Of a DNA stretch of 64,000 bases, positions 23,341 through 33,873 are shown piece after piece. The notes below the pieces were generated by a model, which worked only from the letters and a program-made list of their open reading frames with translations, did no database searches and was not told where the DNA came from. This stretch comes from Loxodes magnus (lineage: Eukaryota; Ciliophora; Karyorelictea; Loxodida; Loxodidae): positions 1 to 64,000 of the forward strand of contig CAMPDV010000522.1 of assembly GCA_946699065.1 (NCBI GenBank). Reading direction: 5' to 3'. How positions within the stretch are numbered: position 1 is the stretch's first letter; each line of letters opens with the position of its first letter. A program made the position numbers and the translations under genes.

Positions 23341-26200
23341 AATTAAAGGTTTGAGAGATCAAGTAATCTGTAGAGATCTAGCCAAGTTCTCAGGTAAGAA
23401 TGAGTAGCGATATTGCTTAAGAATTTTAAAAAAAGAAAGAAGAACTTTGAACTCAGACTTGTTATTTGAAGAGCTCTGGTATAAATCTCAAATTTAAGTC
23501 TGAATAGCAATAAAGCTGAAGAGCAAATGAATTGAAAGTAGAATTTAATCTTTTTCTTGGTTATTTTGTAGAACTCTGATCTATTTTTCAAAGTAATACA
23601 AAGTTACGATATAGCTTAAGAATCTTAAAAGAAGAAGAACTTTGAGCTAAGGCTTGGTTATTTGAAGAGCTCTGGTATAAATTTCACAATAAGTCTTGTA
23701 ACGATATAGCTTAAGAAATTTAAAGACAGAAAGTAGAACTTTGAGGTAAAAAAGGTAATACTATAGAGCTCTTTTTAAATTATAAAAAAAATCTGAGTAG
23801 CGATAAAGTTGCAAAAAACTGAATGTAAAATTTGAGCTTAGCTTGGTTTTTGTGTAGAGCTCTGGTAAAGTTCTCAAAGCAAGACTGAATAGCAATATAG
23901 CTTAAGAAATTTAAAGACTGAAAGCAGAATTTTGATCCTCAAATAATTTATAAAAGTAAACTCTGGTCTAGTTCTTAAAATTAAGTCTGAGTAAGAAAAA
24001 CTAAATAAAATAAAATACGGAAAGCAAAACTTCGAGTGAAGACTATACTGAGATCTATGATCTTTTTCTAAAGTAACACTGAGCAGAGATATAACTTAAG
24101 AAATATAAAGAAAGAAAGCAAAACAATGAGTTAAGACGTGATTGTAGGTCTCTTATCTCGTTCTAACAGTAAGACTGAGTAGCGATAAATCTATAGAAAT
24201 TTAAAGAATAAAAGCATAAATTTGAGCTCAGACTAGTTATTAAGAAGAGAAATGAACAAGTCTCACAGTAAGACTTAGTAGAAAAAGAAGTTGACCAAAC
24301 TAAAAGACTGAAAGCAAAACAATGAGTTAAGACGTGATTGTAGGTCTCTTATCTCGTTCTAACAGTAAGACTGAGTAGCGATAAATCTATAGAAATTTAA
24401 AGAATAAAAGCATAAATTTGAGCTCAGACTAGTTATTAAGAAGAGAAATGAACAAGTCTCACAGTAAGACTTAGTAGAAAAAGAAGTTGACCAAACTAAA
24501 AGACTGAAAGCAAAACAATGAGTTAAGACGTGATTGTAGGTCTCTTATCTCGTTCTAACAGTAAGACTGAGTAGCGATATAGCTAAGAAATTTAAAGACA
24601 GAAAGCGGAATTTAGATCTAAAACAAGTTAATACTGAAGAGAACTTTTCTAGTTTTCAAAGAAAGACTTACGCTGCCTCAAAGTTAAAAAGCAAAAAAAA
24701 CTGAATGTAAAATTTGAGCTTAGCTTGGTTTTTGTCTAGAGCTTTGGTAAAATTCTCAAAACAAGACTGATTAGTGATATAGCTTAAGAAATTTAAAGAA
24801 AGAAGAAATTTCAGCTCAGACTTGCTAATCGAACAACTTGATCTAAATATCAAACTTAAGTATGAGTAGCGATAAAGTTGAAGAGCAAATGAACTGAAAG
24901 TAGGGTTTGGGCTTACGCTTGGTATTTTTGTAGAACTCTGATCAATTTTACAAAGTAATACAAAGTTACGATATAGCTTCAGAAATTAAAAGACTGAAAA
25001 CAGAACTTTGCAACTAAGGCTTGCTATTCAAACAGCTCTGGTCTAAATCTCAAAATAAGTGTGATTATTATTCAGATTAAGAAACTTAAAGATAGAAAGA
25101 AAAATTTGAGATTAGAATATTAATTCTCAAGAGCGATGGACAAGTTCTAAAACTAAGACCGACGTAGCAAAAAAAGCTGAATGAAATAAAAAACTTAAAG
25201 AAAAGGTCTAGTTAAGACTCTGTAATACTGTAGAGCTCTGATATAAATCTAAGTTAAGTTCTAGTATCGATATAGCTTAAGAATCTTAAAAGAAGAAGAA
25301 CTTTGAGCTCAGAATTTTTATTTGAAGAGCTCTGTTATAAATCTCAAAATAAATCTCATAGCAATAAAACTGAAGAGCAAAAGAACTGAACGTATGATTT
25401 GGGTTTATGCTTGATTATTCATTAGATTGCTTGTCAAGTTCTCGAAGTAATACTAGTAGTGGTATAGCTTTAGAAATTTAAAGGCAAAAAGCAGAAGATT
25501 AAGATCAAAATAGTTTTTCTGAAAAGCTATGGTCAAATTCTCATAGTAAGACTGTATAGCGATATAACTTAAGAAATTTAGAGACAGGAAGCGAATTTAC
25601 AGCTCATATTAGTTTTTCTGAAGAACCCTTGTATAAATTTCAAATAAGCCTGAGTAGTGATAAAGCTGAGAGCAAAAAAACTGAATGTAAAACTTGAGCT
25701 TAGGTTTGGCTATTCATTAAATATTTGATATTTTTTTCAAAATAAGACTGTGTAACGATATGACTTAAGAAATTTAAAGACAAAAGCAGAAGATTAAGAT
25801 CAGACTAGTTTTTCTGAAGAGCTATGGTCAAATTCTAAACTTTGAGTTGAGACTCGGTTATTTCTTGACAGTTCTGATCTAGTTCTTAAAATAGGACTGA
25901 GTAGCGAAAAATTTGAACAACCTAAAAGACTGAAAAATGGACTTTGATAAAAAATCGTTTATTCTGATGAGCTCTTATCTAGTTCTAAAAAAATTATTCT
26001 AAGTAGCGATAAAGCTATAGTAATTTAAAGAATGAAAGTAGAACTTTCTAATAAGGCCTGGTTCTAATTGAGAGTTTTTATCTAGTTATTCAAATATATC
26101 TGAATAATTTTTAAGCTGAAGAGGCTTTGAGAATAGAAAATAGAACTTTCATATAAACTTCATTCTATTTATTTTGCTTGAACTAGTTCTTAAAATAATT
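23341..26200 (-). repeat. ~98-bp satellite, array 3 (opposite sense)
   Basis: Roughly 29 degenerate units occur, with the order GAGCTCTGGT, AAATCTCAAA, AAGTCTGAGTAGCGATA, AGCTTAAGAAATTTAAAGAC and GAAAGCAGAACTTTGAGCT. Read on the minus strand this is the same word order as array 1 (GAGAACTAGATCAGAGCTCT ... AGCTTTATCGCTACTCAG), so both belong to one family in opposite orientations. Individual units differ by many substitutions, apart from the recent 196-bp duplication inside the array. The unit length of ~98 bp breaks any reading frame. Confidence 0.85.
24115..24560. repeat. 196-bp higher-order tandem repeat
   Basis: The word AAACAATGAGTTAAGACGTG occurs at 24121, 24317 and 24513, each exactly 196 bp apart, and the intervening sequence is essentially identical. 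The length is two satellite units, so a dimer was amplified recently inside an otherwise old array. Confidence 0.9.
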
Positions 26201-26415
26201 TTGATTTGCGATACTTTAATTAAAACCCTAAATTTCTTTCTGATCCTTACTTTGTTTGATTAAACTATTTCTTTTATTTGCTATCTTCAAGTCAGTGGAG
26301 TTTAATGTACTAATGCTGTATTTTTTTTATTCATAACTTATTTTCTAAATCGATCCTTTATCATAATATTATTTGATACTTTTTGATCAGGACTTAAACT
26401 TTTCTCTAATTTAAA
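26201..26415. other. Transition out of satellite
   Basis: This short stretch holds no recognised feature and leads into degenerate TPR-coding sequence on the minus strand. Confidence 0.3.
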
Positions 26416-26725
26416 AAATTCTCGAATTTAAGCTTGTTTTTTAGTTAAGATAAGCTAACCCTTTATCATAGTAAGCATTAGAGTAGGCAAGATCGAGTTG
26501 TATAGCCATGTTTTAGCACTAATATAATCATTATGTTTTCCAGTATTAACTAAAGCAAGTCCTTTTTTTAGTGGTAGATATTCTTACCTTTGTAATTAAT
26601 TTAAATTCCCTTGTCATAGCAATCAATAGGTTCAACAAATTTTTTTTAGTTTTCTAAACTTAATCCTTTGTATTAGAAAGGCAGTTACATCACTAGGATT
26701 TTTCTATATTACTTTGCTATATCAC
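26416..26725 (-). pseudogene. Degenerate TPR-protein fragment
   Basis: On the minus strand, pieces of tetratricopeptide repeats appear in more than one frame: YKGLSLEN..KKFVEPIDCYDKGI, KKGLALVNTGKHNDYISA and LDLAYSNAYYDKGLAYLNQ. These follow the TPR spacing (G-x-A/S-L ... A/P-I-x-C/Y-Y-D-K ... Y-Y-x-K-G-L-A). The frame changes between the pieces, so this is probably a broken copy of a TPR gene. It lies about 2 kb from the 3' end of the intact TPR-pseudokinase gene and has the same orientation. Confidence 0.5.
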
Positions 26726-28039
26726 TCACTAGAATCATCGTTTTTATCTAGTTTTTATACAACTTTTTTTCTTTCTACTACTAAGAAATAACTTAAGCTT
26801 TCAGAGTATTATTTAGCAGGCAAGCTTTTAGTTTGCTATTTCTTTTACTTAATTTTTTACGTAATATTAGTCTCTAAATAGTGATATAAGCTTGTACTCA
26901 AAAGTTAAGGAACTCTCGAAATCTTCTCTTTGTAATAAATTATCTCTACTCAATTTTTTCAAGTTTTAAGCGAGGTTTAGTCAGATTTCCTTTTTAACTA
27001 CATAACTGTATTTTAAATAAAATAGTTTAGCGCAATATCTCTATTTAATAGCATACTACTAAAAACTAATGAAAGATTCCTAATATATACCTGGCAGTAT
27101 ATTAAATTGAAAAGCTTCTGTAGAGCATATAGAAGTTAAGTATGATTCTAAATTTACTGTTCTATCTACTTATTTTGCAATTTACTGCTATAGCTTCTTT
27201 AATAAGATAAATACATATTCTCTGTAATTTTTAGAAATATTGTATTAGTTAATCTTAAGAGGAACTTCTTTCAGCAAAATTTAAGTAATGATGCTTTATT
27301 CCATTCCTTTTATCGCTGAATAGTAAAATTACGTTTCCATAGTTTAGCTTTTTATTAGTCTTATTACCATTATAATTCTCATTTCTTAAATATCACTACA
27401 TCATTTTTAGGAGTGTGCATTCCCTTCTATATATCAAGTAATTTACTCCATTTGCATAGAAACTAATCTCATAAGTCTATAAAAAGCCATATCATTACTT
27501 GGAATATTTTATTTAATATCTCCATTTTCTATCTTTACAAAAAACAATCGGGTAGACAAGTCGAACTTGGAACAGTTAAATTATCCTAATTATATCAATT
27601 TTTTCACTCAATGGATACAATTTAGAACCCTACGATTATACGTAAATTCTCAGAACCAAATTATTAAATCCAAGATAGGAGGCTGCTGGAACTTAAAATA
27701 AGAGCATTATTTGTACTTTCCCTTCAGAGCTACCACCTTATAATTCCAACTAAGAAGACAACGTTATTCCTTTTCTATTTTAAGATATAAGATGAATAAA
27801 GCTATGAAGTATATAATCCAAGCTTGAAATAAACCTTGGCATAAGACATTGATTAAGTGGGTAAAAACTGATTAAAATGGTTTAAATAAGTTCCTTAATA
27901 AGCATAATGCATATCTGTAGACTAAGTTGCACTTAAATCCCAATATATCTGATCTAAATAAAGAACTATCTTTAGCATTTCTACTAATTGATTCAATATC
28001 AGTTTAATAAATAGGAAATAATGCTTAATAAATTTTAAG
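26726..28039. other. No recognised gene
   Basis: Both strands were scanned. No domain, RNA gene or strong repeat was seen. It may contain the decayed remainder of the TPR gene fragment at 26416-26725. Confidence 0.3.
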
Positions 28040-28764
28040 GTACTAATGAAATAATTAATTTAAGATATTTATTAATTAAAAGTGTAAATTATGGTGAAAG
28101 TTGAAATATAGAGCTTGATAAGGATAATCTTTTATTAAATTCAGTTAGTAAGGAAGTAGATATAGTAACTTGGGATGAGCTATTGTTGAATCTGAATAAT
28201 ATAGATAAATTTTGTTTTCTGAATCGTAGAGATTTATGTAAACTAAGTTAAGCAGAAAAAATATCTCAATTTTACTAAAATGGTAACTAGAAATACTCCG
28301 TTAAGTTTATAACTAACTATTTTATATATAATAGACTATTATATAAGTCTTTTCTTACTATTTTCAAATACCTTAACTACCTTCTTTTGTTTATAAAATA
28401 ATAACTCTAATTTATCTTCTTTCTATCTAATTGAGTCTCAATCACTTAGTTTATTTATAATTTTTATAAGTTACTATAGAATATTTATTTAAATAAAGTT
28501 GGAAGTACTTTAAATATAGAAACTTAAATTAGTTTATTAACTTTCATAAAGAACTTAAAAAATTATATCGTTTATATAAAGTTTCTCCTTTCAACTTTTC
28601 TTCTCTTCAATCTTACTTATTTTTAATCTTTCAAACTTGATTTCTTATGAGCCTTCTTCTAATAAAGCAACTTAATCTTAACTTTATTATTTTATACTTT
28701 ATTCTTACTTCATCGTTTTACTTTGCCCTAACTAACTTATATCTCTATCTTATTTTTACGCATT

Positions 28765-30870
28765 TCACTTTTATTTTAGTCTTTCTATCTAATTTATAAA
28801 GCTATCTATATCAGGTCTAATGCTCTGGTCAAAAGCCAAGCATCTGTAGAATAGATCAGTTAATTCAGGTTCTTATAATATTTAGCTGGAAAACATAGGA
28901 ATCATTTTATTAATATAAACTATTTACTTTAGTTATTCTTATTCGTTTATATTTGGATAAAGCATTTCTTCATTGAATATCTCTATTCCGATACAACCTA
29001 AAGATCAGATATCACTTTTCATAGTCACATTTCTGTCAAATTACTCAGGAGCCATTCATTGATGAAATCCTCTTTATTCTATAGTTGTTAATCAGTTATT
29101 ATTATCGAATAATCCAAAAATAACTATTTTAGGCTAATATTTCTCATCTAGTAGAATATTTCTAGATTTCAATTCTTTATGAATTAAGTTTCTAGAGTGA
29201 ATAGCCTTTAAACCTTCCGCTATTTAACTAAGTAAATTAAGTTTCTAGTAATATCTTAAATGAGATCCTATTTTACTTTCTTTGAATAGCTACTTAGTCT
29301 AAGCTTATTAGAATAAACTTGCAAATCACTAAAAGTCTGTTAAGAGGCATAAATTGTAACTTCCCTGTTCTTAAGTATCAATAGCAACTCCTGCTAGTTT
29401 TTAAACTCTTGAGCTACTTATACATAGAAGTTCTTTACACTCTAAATAGAACTAATCTAATAAAATCTGAAGATCAGTTTTTTAGTGAAATACTTTAAGT
29501 GCATAACTAGACCCATGGATAGTAATAAGATAGACAATTCCATATTAATCTTTAGCTAATACTTAGTAGTTATCTAGAAATTCAATATTAGGAATTAAGA
29601 TTCTATAGTTTAATATTCTAATTTGAGAATTATTATCATAGCCTGCACCATTTTAATATAAAAGCTGCCAAATATGTTCTATAGTAATGGAATTCTATTA
29701 TTATAAATCTAAAGAATCATTATCTATTTAGGGAATTTCAAGCTAGGGATTTAATTTGTTAGCTTCAATAAAACATTAGAGTGCTTCTTTAGTTTTGTTT
29801 AAAGCTTACAAAGCTAAACCTTTGTAGTAATAAGCTTCTGCATAGCTTGAATTAAGCTAAATAGCTGTGTTAAGACATTAGATTGCTTCAGAAAAATTAT
29901 TTAACTTATATAGTGAATAAGCTTTAAGTTTGTAGAATTCTGGGATAATGGAATTTAGCTGAATAGCTTAGTTAAAACTTTAAATTGCTTCTTAGTATTT
30001 CCCTAACTTTCCCAATGCCATTCCTTTGCTACTATGTATAGCTGCATTATTAGGGTTTAGTTTAAGAGCTACATTATAGCTCTAAATCGCTTCTTAGTAT
30101 TTCCCTAACTTTTCCAATGCCGATCCTTTGTTACCATATACAGCTGCATCATTAGGGTTTAGTTTAAGAGCTACTTCATAGTTATAAATTGCTTCTTAGT
30201 ATTTCTCTAACTTTCCCAATGCCAATCCTTTGTTACCATATAAAGCTGGATCATTAGGGTTTAGTTTAAGAGCTACATCATAGCTCTAAATAGCTTCTTT
30301 GTATTTCCCAAATTCTCCCAATGTAAATCCTTTGTTACTATGTATATTCGCATCATTAGGGTTTAATTTAAGGGCTACATTATAGCTCTAAATCGCTTCT
30401 TAGTATTTCCCTAACTTTCCCAATGCAAATCCTTTTTTACAATATACAGTTGCAATATTAGGGTCTAGTTTAAGAGCTGAATCATAGCTCTAAACCGCTT
30501 CTTAGTATTTTCCTTGATTGTTTAAGGCCATTCCTTTGTTACTATGTACAGTTGCGATATTAGGGTTTATTTTAAGAGCTACATCAAAGCTCTAAATCGC
30601 TTCTTAATATTTCCCTAATTTTAGAAGAGCAAATCCTTTGTTATCATGTACGTTTTCATCATTAGGATCTAGTTTAAGAGCTACATCATAGCTCTAAATC
30701 GCATCTTAGTGTTTCCCTAACTTTTCCAATGCAGATCCTTTGTTACCATGTACAGCCGCATAATTAGGGTCCAATATAATAGCTATATTGAAATACTCAA
30801 TAGCTTCACGATAATTTCCCTCTTTGTATAATTAGATTCCTTTGGTATTATACTAAGTTGCTTCTAACAT
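28765..30870 (-). CDS. TPR repeat-pseudokinase protein
   Basis: ATG at 30870 opens an uninterrupted frame. Residues 1 to about 370 form some eleven TPR units with the pattern KGxALxxLGKYQEAIQSYxxALKLNPN. A linker leads to a protein-kinase fold (about 430-700). The ATP-binding Lys is kept (ALKVF, Lys459), as is Asn571. The catalytic Asp of HRD is Glu566 (HKE), and the metal-binding DFG is I584-F-G. Both acidic catalytic residues are thus lost and a pseudokinase is expected. WMAPE (605-609) and SDIWSLG (620-626) are canonical, and both Trp codons are TGA (29056-29058 and 29005-29007). I place the stop at the TGA at 28765-28767, directly after the last kinase helix; the frame could run on to the next TGA at 28591 if the first is read as Trp. 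TPR plus pseudokinase suggests a scaffold role, which is inference. Confidence 0.88.
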
Positions 30871-31458
30871 TTTTATAAATGTTATCAGATTGATAATAAG
30901 ATTTAAGATTTTTGATTGTTTAATTTTAAATATTCTAAGATGAAATAATAATTAGGAAGATATTTACTTTTATCATGTTTAACTCTAAAATAAAGTAGTG
31001 TATTTATTAATTTAATATTAGCATTTAGTTAATACTTAAACTTAAAAGTTAGTTGCTAGTATCTATTATATTTAGTGCTAATAACCATTTATTTATATGA
31101 TTCTAGATGCTTTATCTATATCTTTATAAACACTAATTTATTTAGATTTCGTTTTCAGAACTCTATCATAGATTTCTTTAATTATCTATGCTTTTGGTAT
31201 TTAAGCAAGAACTTTATGCTATTTTAAACTTCTAGAGACTAACCTAAATGAATTTCTTATGAAGATAGTCTTCTTTTTATTACAGTAAAGTGAACAAAAA
31301 AATGATTAGATATAAATAGCGATATTAGGCTATTTGTAATAGGCTTTTTATAACGAAATATATTCTAACTTGTAGTGCGTATTGAAAATAAATAGTTCCT
31401 GTTTCTTTAATAAAGTTAGTAGTATTAATAATAGATACTTCTAAAGATCTTATATATT
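30871..31458. other. Intergenic region upstream of TPR-pseudokinase gene
   Basis: This A+T-rich region of about 590 bp separates the start of the TPR-pseudokinase gene from the tRNA-Arg gene and must include the promoter of the former. No specific element is recognised. Confidence 0.4.
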
Positions 31459-31463
31459 AAAAA
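31459..31463 (-). terminator. RNA polymerase III terminator
   Basis: A run of five T on the minus strand begins one base after the 3' end of the tRNA-Arg gene, as expected for Pol III termination. Confidence 0.75.
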
Positions 31464-31464
31464 C

Positions 31465-31536
31465 AGCCTTGGTGGGATTCGAACCCACAACCCTCAGCTT
31501 AGAAGGCTGATACGCTAACCGTTGCGCCACAAGGCT
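31465..31536 (-). tRNA. tRNA-Arg (anticodon UCU)
   Basis: On the minus strand the 72-nt sequence folds as a complete tRNA. The acceptor stem is AGCCTTG/CAAGGCT with full pairing. The D arm carries AACGGTTA. The anticodon stem is TCAGC/GCTGA with loop CTTCTAA (anticodon TCT). The T arm is GTGGG/CCCAC with loop TTCGAAT. It decodes AGA, the main Arg codon expected in an A+T-rich ciliate. No intron and no encoded CCA are present. Confidence 0.97.
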
Positions 31537-31880
31537 TTATAAACTTATTCTTAAATGTGTATTAAATAGAATTTCAGTCTATTCATATAAAATGAATAAC
31601 TAAACCTTAATTAACTCTAATTAGCTTTACTTAGATTTTTTTATTTTATCCTTTTATTGGCTTTTATTAAGAGATACTATAAAACGGCTCTGAAAGATAT
31701 AATTAAGAAATAAACGAAGAAGACAAAGCCCATTAATTACCTACAGACCCTGATACTTTTGAAGTAGGTTTTATCTTTTAGTTTTAAATTATGTTTTTGA
31801 TTTTATTTGAAGTAAATACATTTTTTAGATATTGTATAAGCAAATAATATATATCAAATATTATAAAATATTAAATCAGG
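31537..31880. other. Spacer between tRNA-Arg and retroelement
   Basis: Only A+T-rich DNA is seen here. The retroelement ORF1-like gene reads away from the tRNA and begins roughly 370 bp upstream of it. Confidence 0.35.
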
Positions 31881-31889
31881 AAGGCTTCA

Positions 31890-32790
31890 AAAAAAATTTC
31901 TACATCACCTCTAAGAAGGAGAGGAAACCAGAAAACACTCTCAGCCAGTCTTCTTTTACTTAACCCTAACCTTTTTCTTAATAATCCGGAACATAGGTCC
32001 AAGAAGAACAGAAGTAATCAAGAAAATCACCCTTGCAATCATCCTAACGTCTCAGGAGAAACCCAGAAAGCAGACGAAGTTTGCTTTGCACCAGGAGGTA
32101 TCAGAATTTAATCCTTCTGGCCAGATGAGCATGGAATAGCTCATCAAAGTGGTACTAGATCTCCAGGAAGAGATCAAGAAGCTAAAGAAGGACATGAGAA
32201 GCAATGCAACAGTTTAACCTAGCAGAATGAATAGAATCAAGACTCATGTCCTAGGAAAGAGAAATAAGCGCTTTTTGGAACATATCACAAGATCAGAGTA
32301 GCTAACCCCAAATTATCTTCAGAAACAAACAGAATTGGACAAAAGACTTGAAAAAATAGAAGAGAAACTGCAATGGCAAATAGAGTAAAATGAGCAAAAA
32401 AGTGATCCAATTGTGTTTGAGAAGGAAGAAACAAGAAAGCCTAAAAGAATTCAGAAAAGATGTTATTATTGTAATTCGGGAGAACAATTATGAAGAAGAT
32501 GCAAGAAATTCCTAAATTTCAAGAATTAATACTGAATTCATCTAAGAAAACTACAAGTGCAATAAAGGAAAAAACATCAACTGTAATAGAGAAGAGAATA
32601 AGAAAGATTTTATATGAATGAGTTTGGCAAGATCTACAGAAAGAAATCAGAACAGAATGGAAGATGAAGCCGAAGACAATATGACCAAGTTAGAGAGAGG
32701 AGATCAAATTTTTAAACATTTTTATATAATCCAGGAGCAATCCGGCGATAGGCATGAAGAGGTGAAATTCCTCCAAGATTGCCAAACTTA
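31890..32790 (+). mobile_element. Retroelement ORF1/Gag-like gene, copy A
   Basis: This is an island of higher G+C. From the ATG at 32125 one frame gives a Lys/Glu-rich coiled-coil protein and, at 32461-32502, a zinc knuckle with pattern C-x2-C-x4-Q-x4-C: the usual His is Gln. Downstream come basic residues and a short conserved tail beginning IIQ. Three in-frame TGAs fall inside; the one at 32533 gives NQYW, where copies B and D use TGG for the same QYW motif. The frame can be followed upstream of 32125 to about 31912 without an ATG, so the true 5' end is unknown. This is the nucleic-acid-binding first ORF of a non-LTR retrotransposon (family inference). It has no adjacent reverse transcriptase. 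Confidence 0.75.
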
Positions 32791-33229
32791 ATTTTATTAG
32801 TATTATCAAATATTATAAAACAGGCTTAGTTATGCTTACTAATTTTGATTAAAGAAAGTCACTGCTTAATAGTTATGGTTTATAAATAAATCATTTTTTA
32901 TCCAAGGTATTAAAAATTCGAAGGCACAAGAAATTCATTGATGAGTTAACAACCTTAAAAAAGGAATTGATCTTTATAAGGACAAATATTTAAATGAAAA
33001 TTGAAAAATAAGGGGTTAGAAAAATAAGTAGATTGGTTGAACAATATGAAGAATAAATAAAGTAGTTTTCTATATTTTCATAAATAGAAATATTGAGGTT
33101 AGTACTAATAAAAAGGATTATAATATCTACACCTAATAAGTTAGCCAATTTTATTCTTTATATAATAATAAATAAATCTGCTTTTTCTTCAATCTCATCT
33201 TTGCCTTTATCTTATACTTCTTGATATTA
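32791..33229. other. A+T-rich spacer
   Basis: Nothing is recognised between the ORF1-like copy and the second inverted-repeat element. Confidence 0.35.
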
Positions 33230-33873
33230 TTAGCTTAGCTATTTTTTAGTTGATACTTTTATTTTACTTATAAAAATATTATTTTACTTTAAATTTTGCT
33301 TAGGTATTGACTTAGCTTAATATTTATTTCATTTCTAAACCTTATTTTATTAATACCCAATACTTGCTAATATAGAAGTATCAAAAGACTGAAGAGGTAG
33401 TTTCTGTTCCCGTTACTTTCAAATACTTTTCAAATCTTTTTCGTACTTCCTAGATCCTTCCTCTTAACTCTACACTTTTTTACATATCAACTTGATTCTA
33501 AAATCACTGACTATTCAAATTTTTTCTAATTAATTCCCCACTTATATAAGCATTTATCACTATGACTCTACATTTGATGGTTTTTTAAATATTCCAGTTA
33601 CACCCTTAATTAATAAGGTAGATATTTAGATCTATTTGATATTAGCTGGTAATAATGTTAGTTAGTGATGTTAGTATATAATAAGCTACATGAAGCTTAG
33701 ATAAATAATGGCTAGTTAGTTTATTAATCTTTAGTATGCTTTACTTATTTAGTTTTATACAACCTATTAATCTTTACCTATGAAACTAACTTTATTATTT
33801 AGATATTACTTAGGAATTATTATAGATACTAGAAAATAAAGGAGTACCACTATAATTATATCCTATGCATGTA
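33230..33873 (+). repeat. Left arm of inverted repeat 2 (IR2)
   Basis: This is the reverse complement of 36466-37107, about 97% identical by eye. The outer edge is TTAGCTTAGCT and the inner edge is CCTATGCATGT. The arm includes words such as CCCGTTACTTTCAAATACTT near 33413, found inverted near 36915. No gene is recognised within the arm. Confidence 0.9.
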
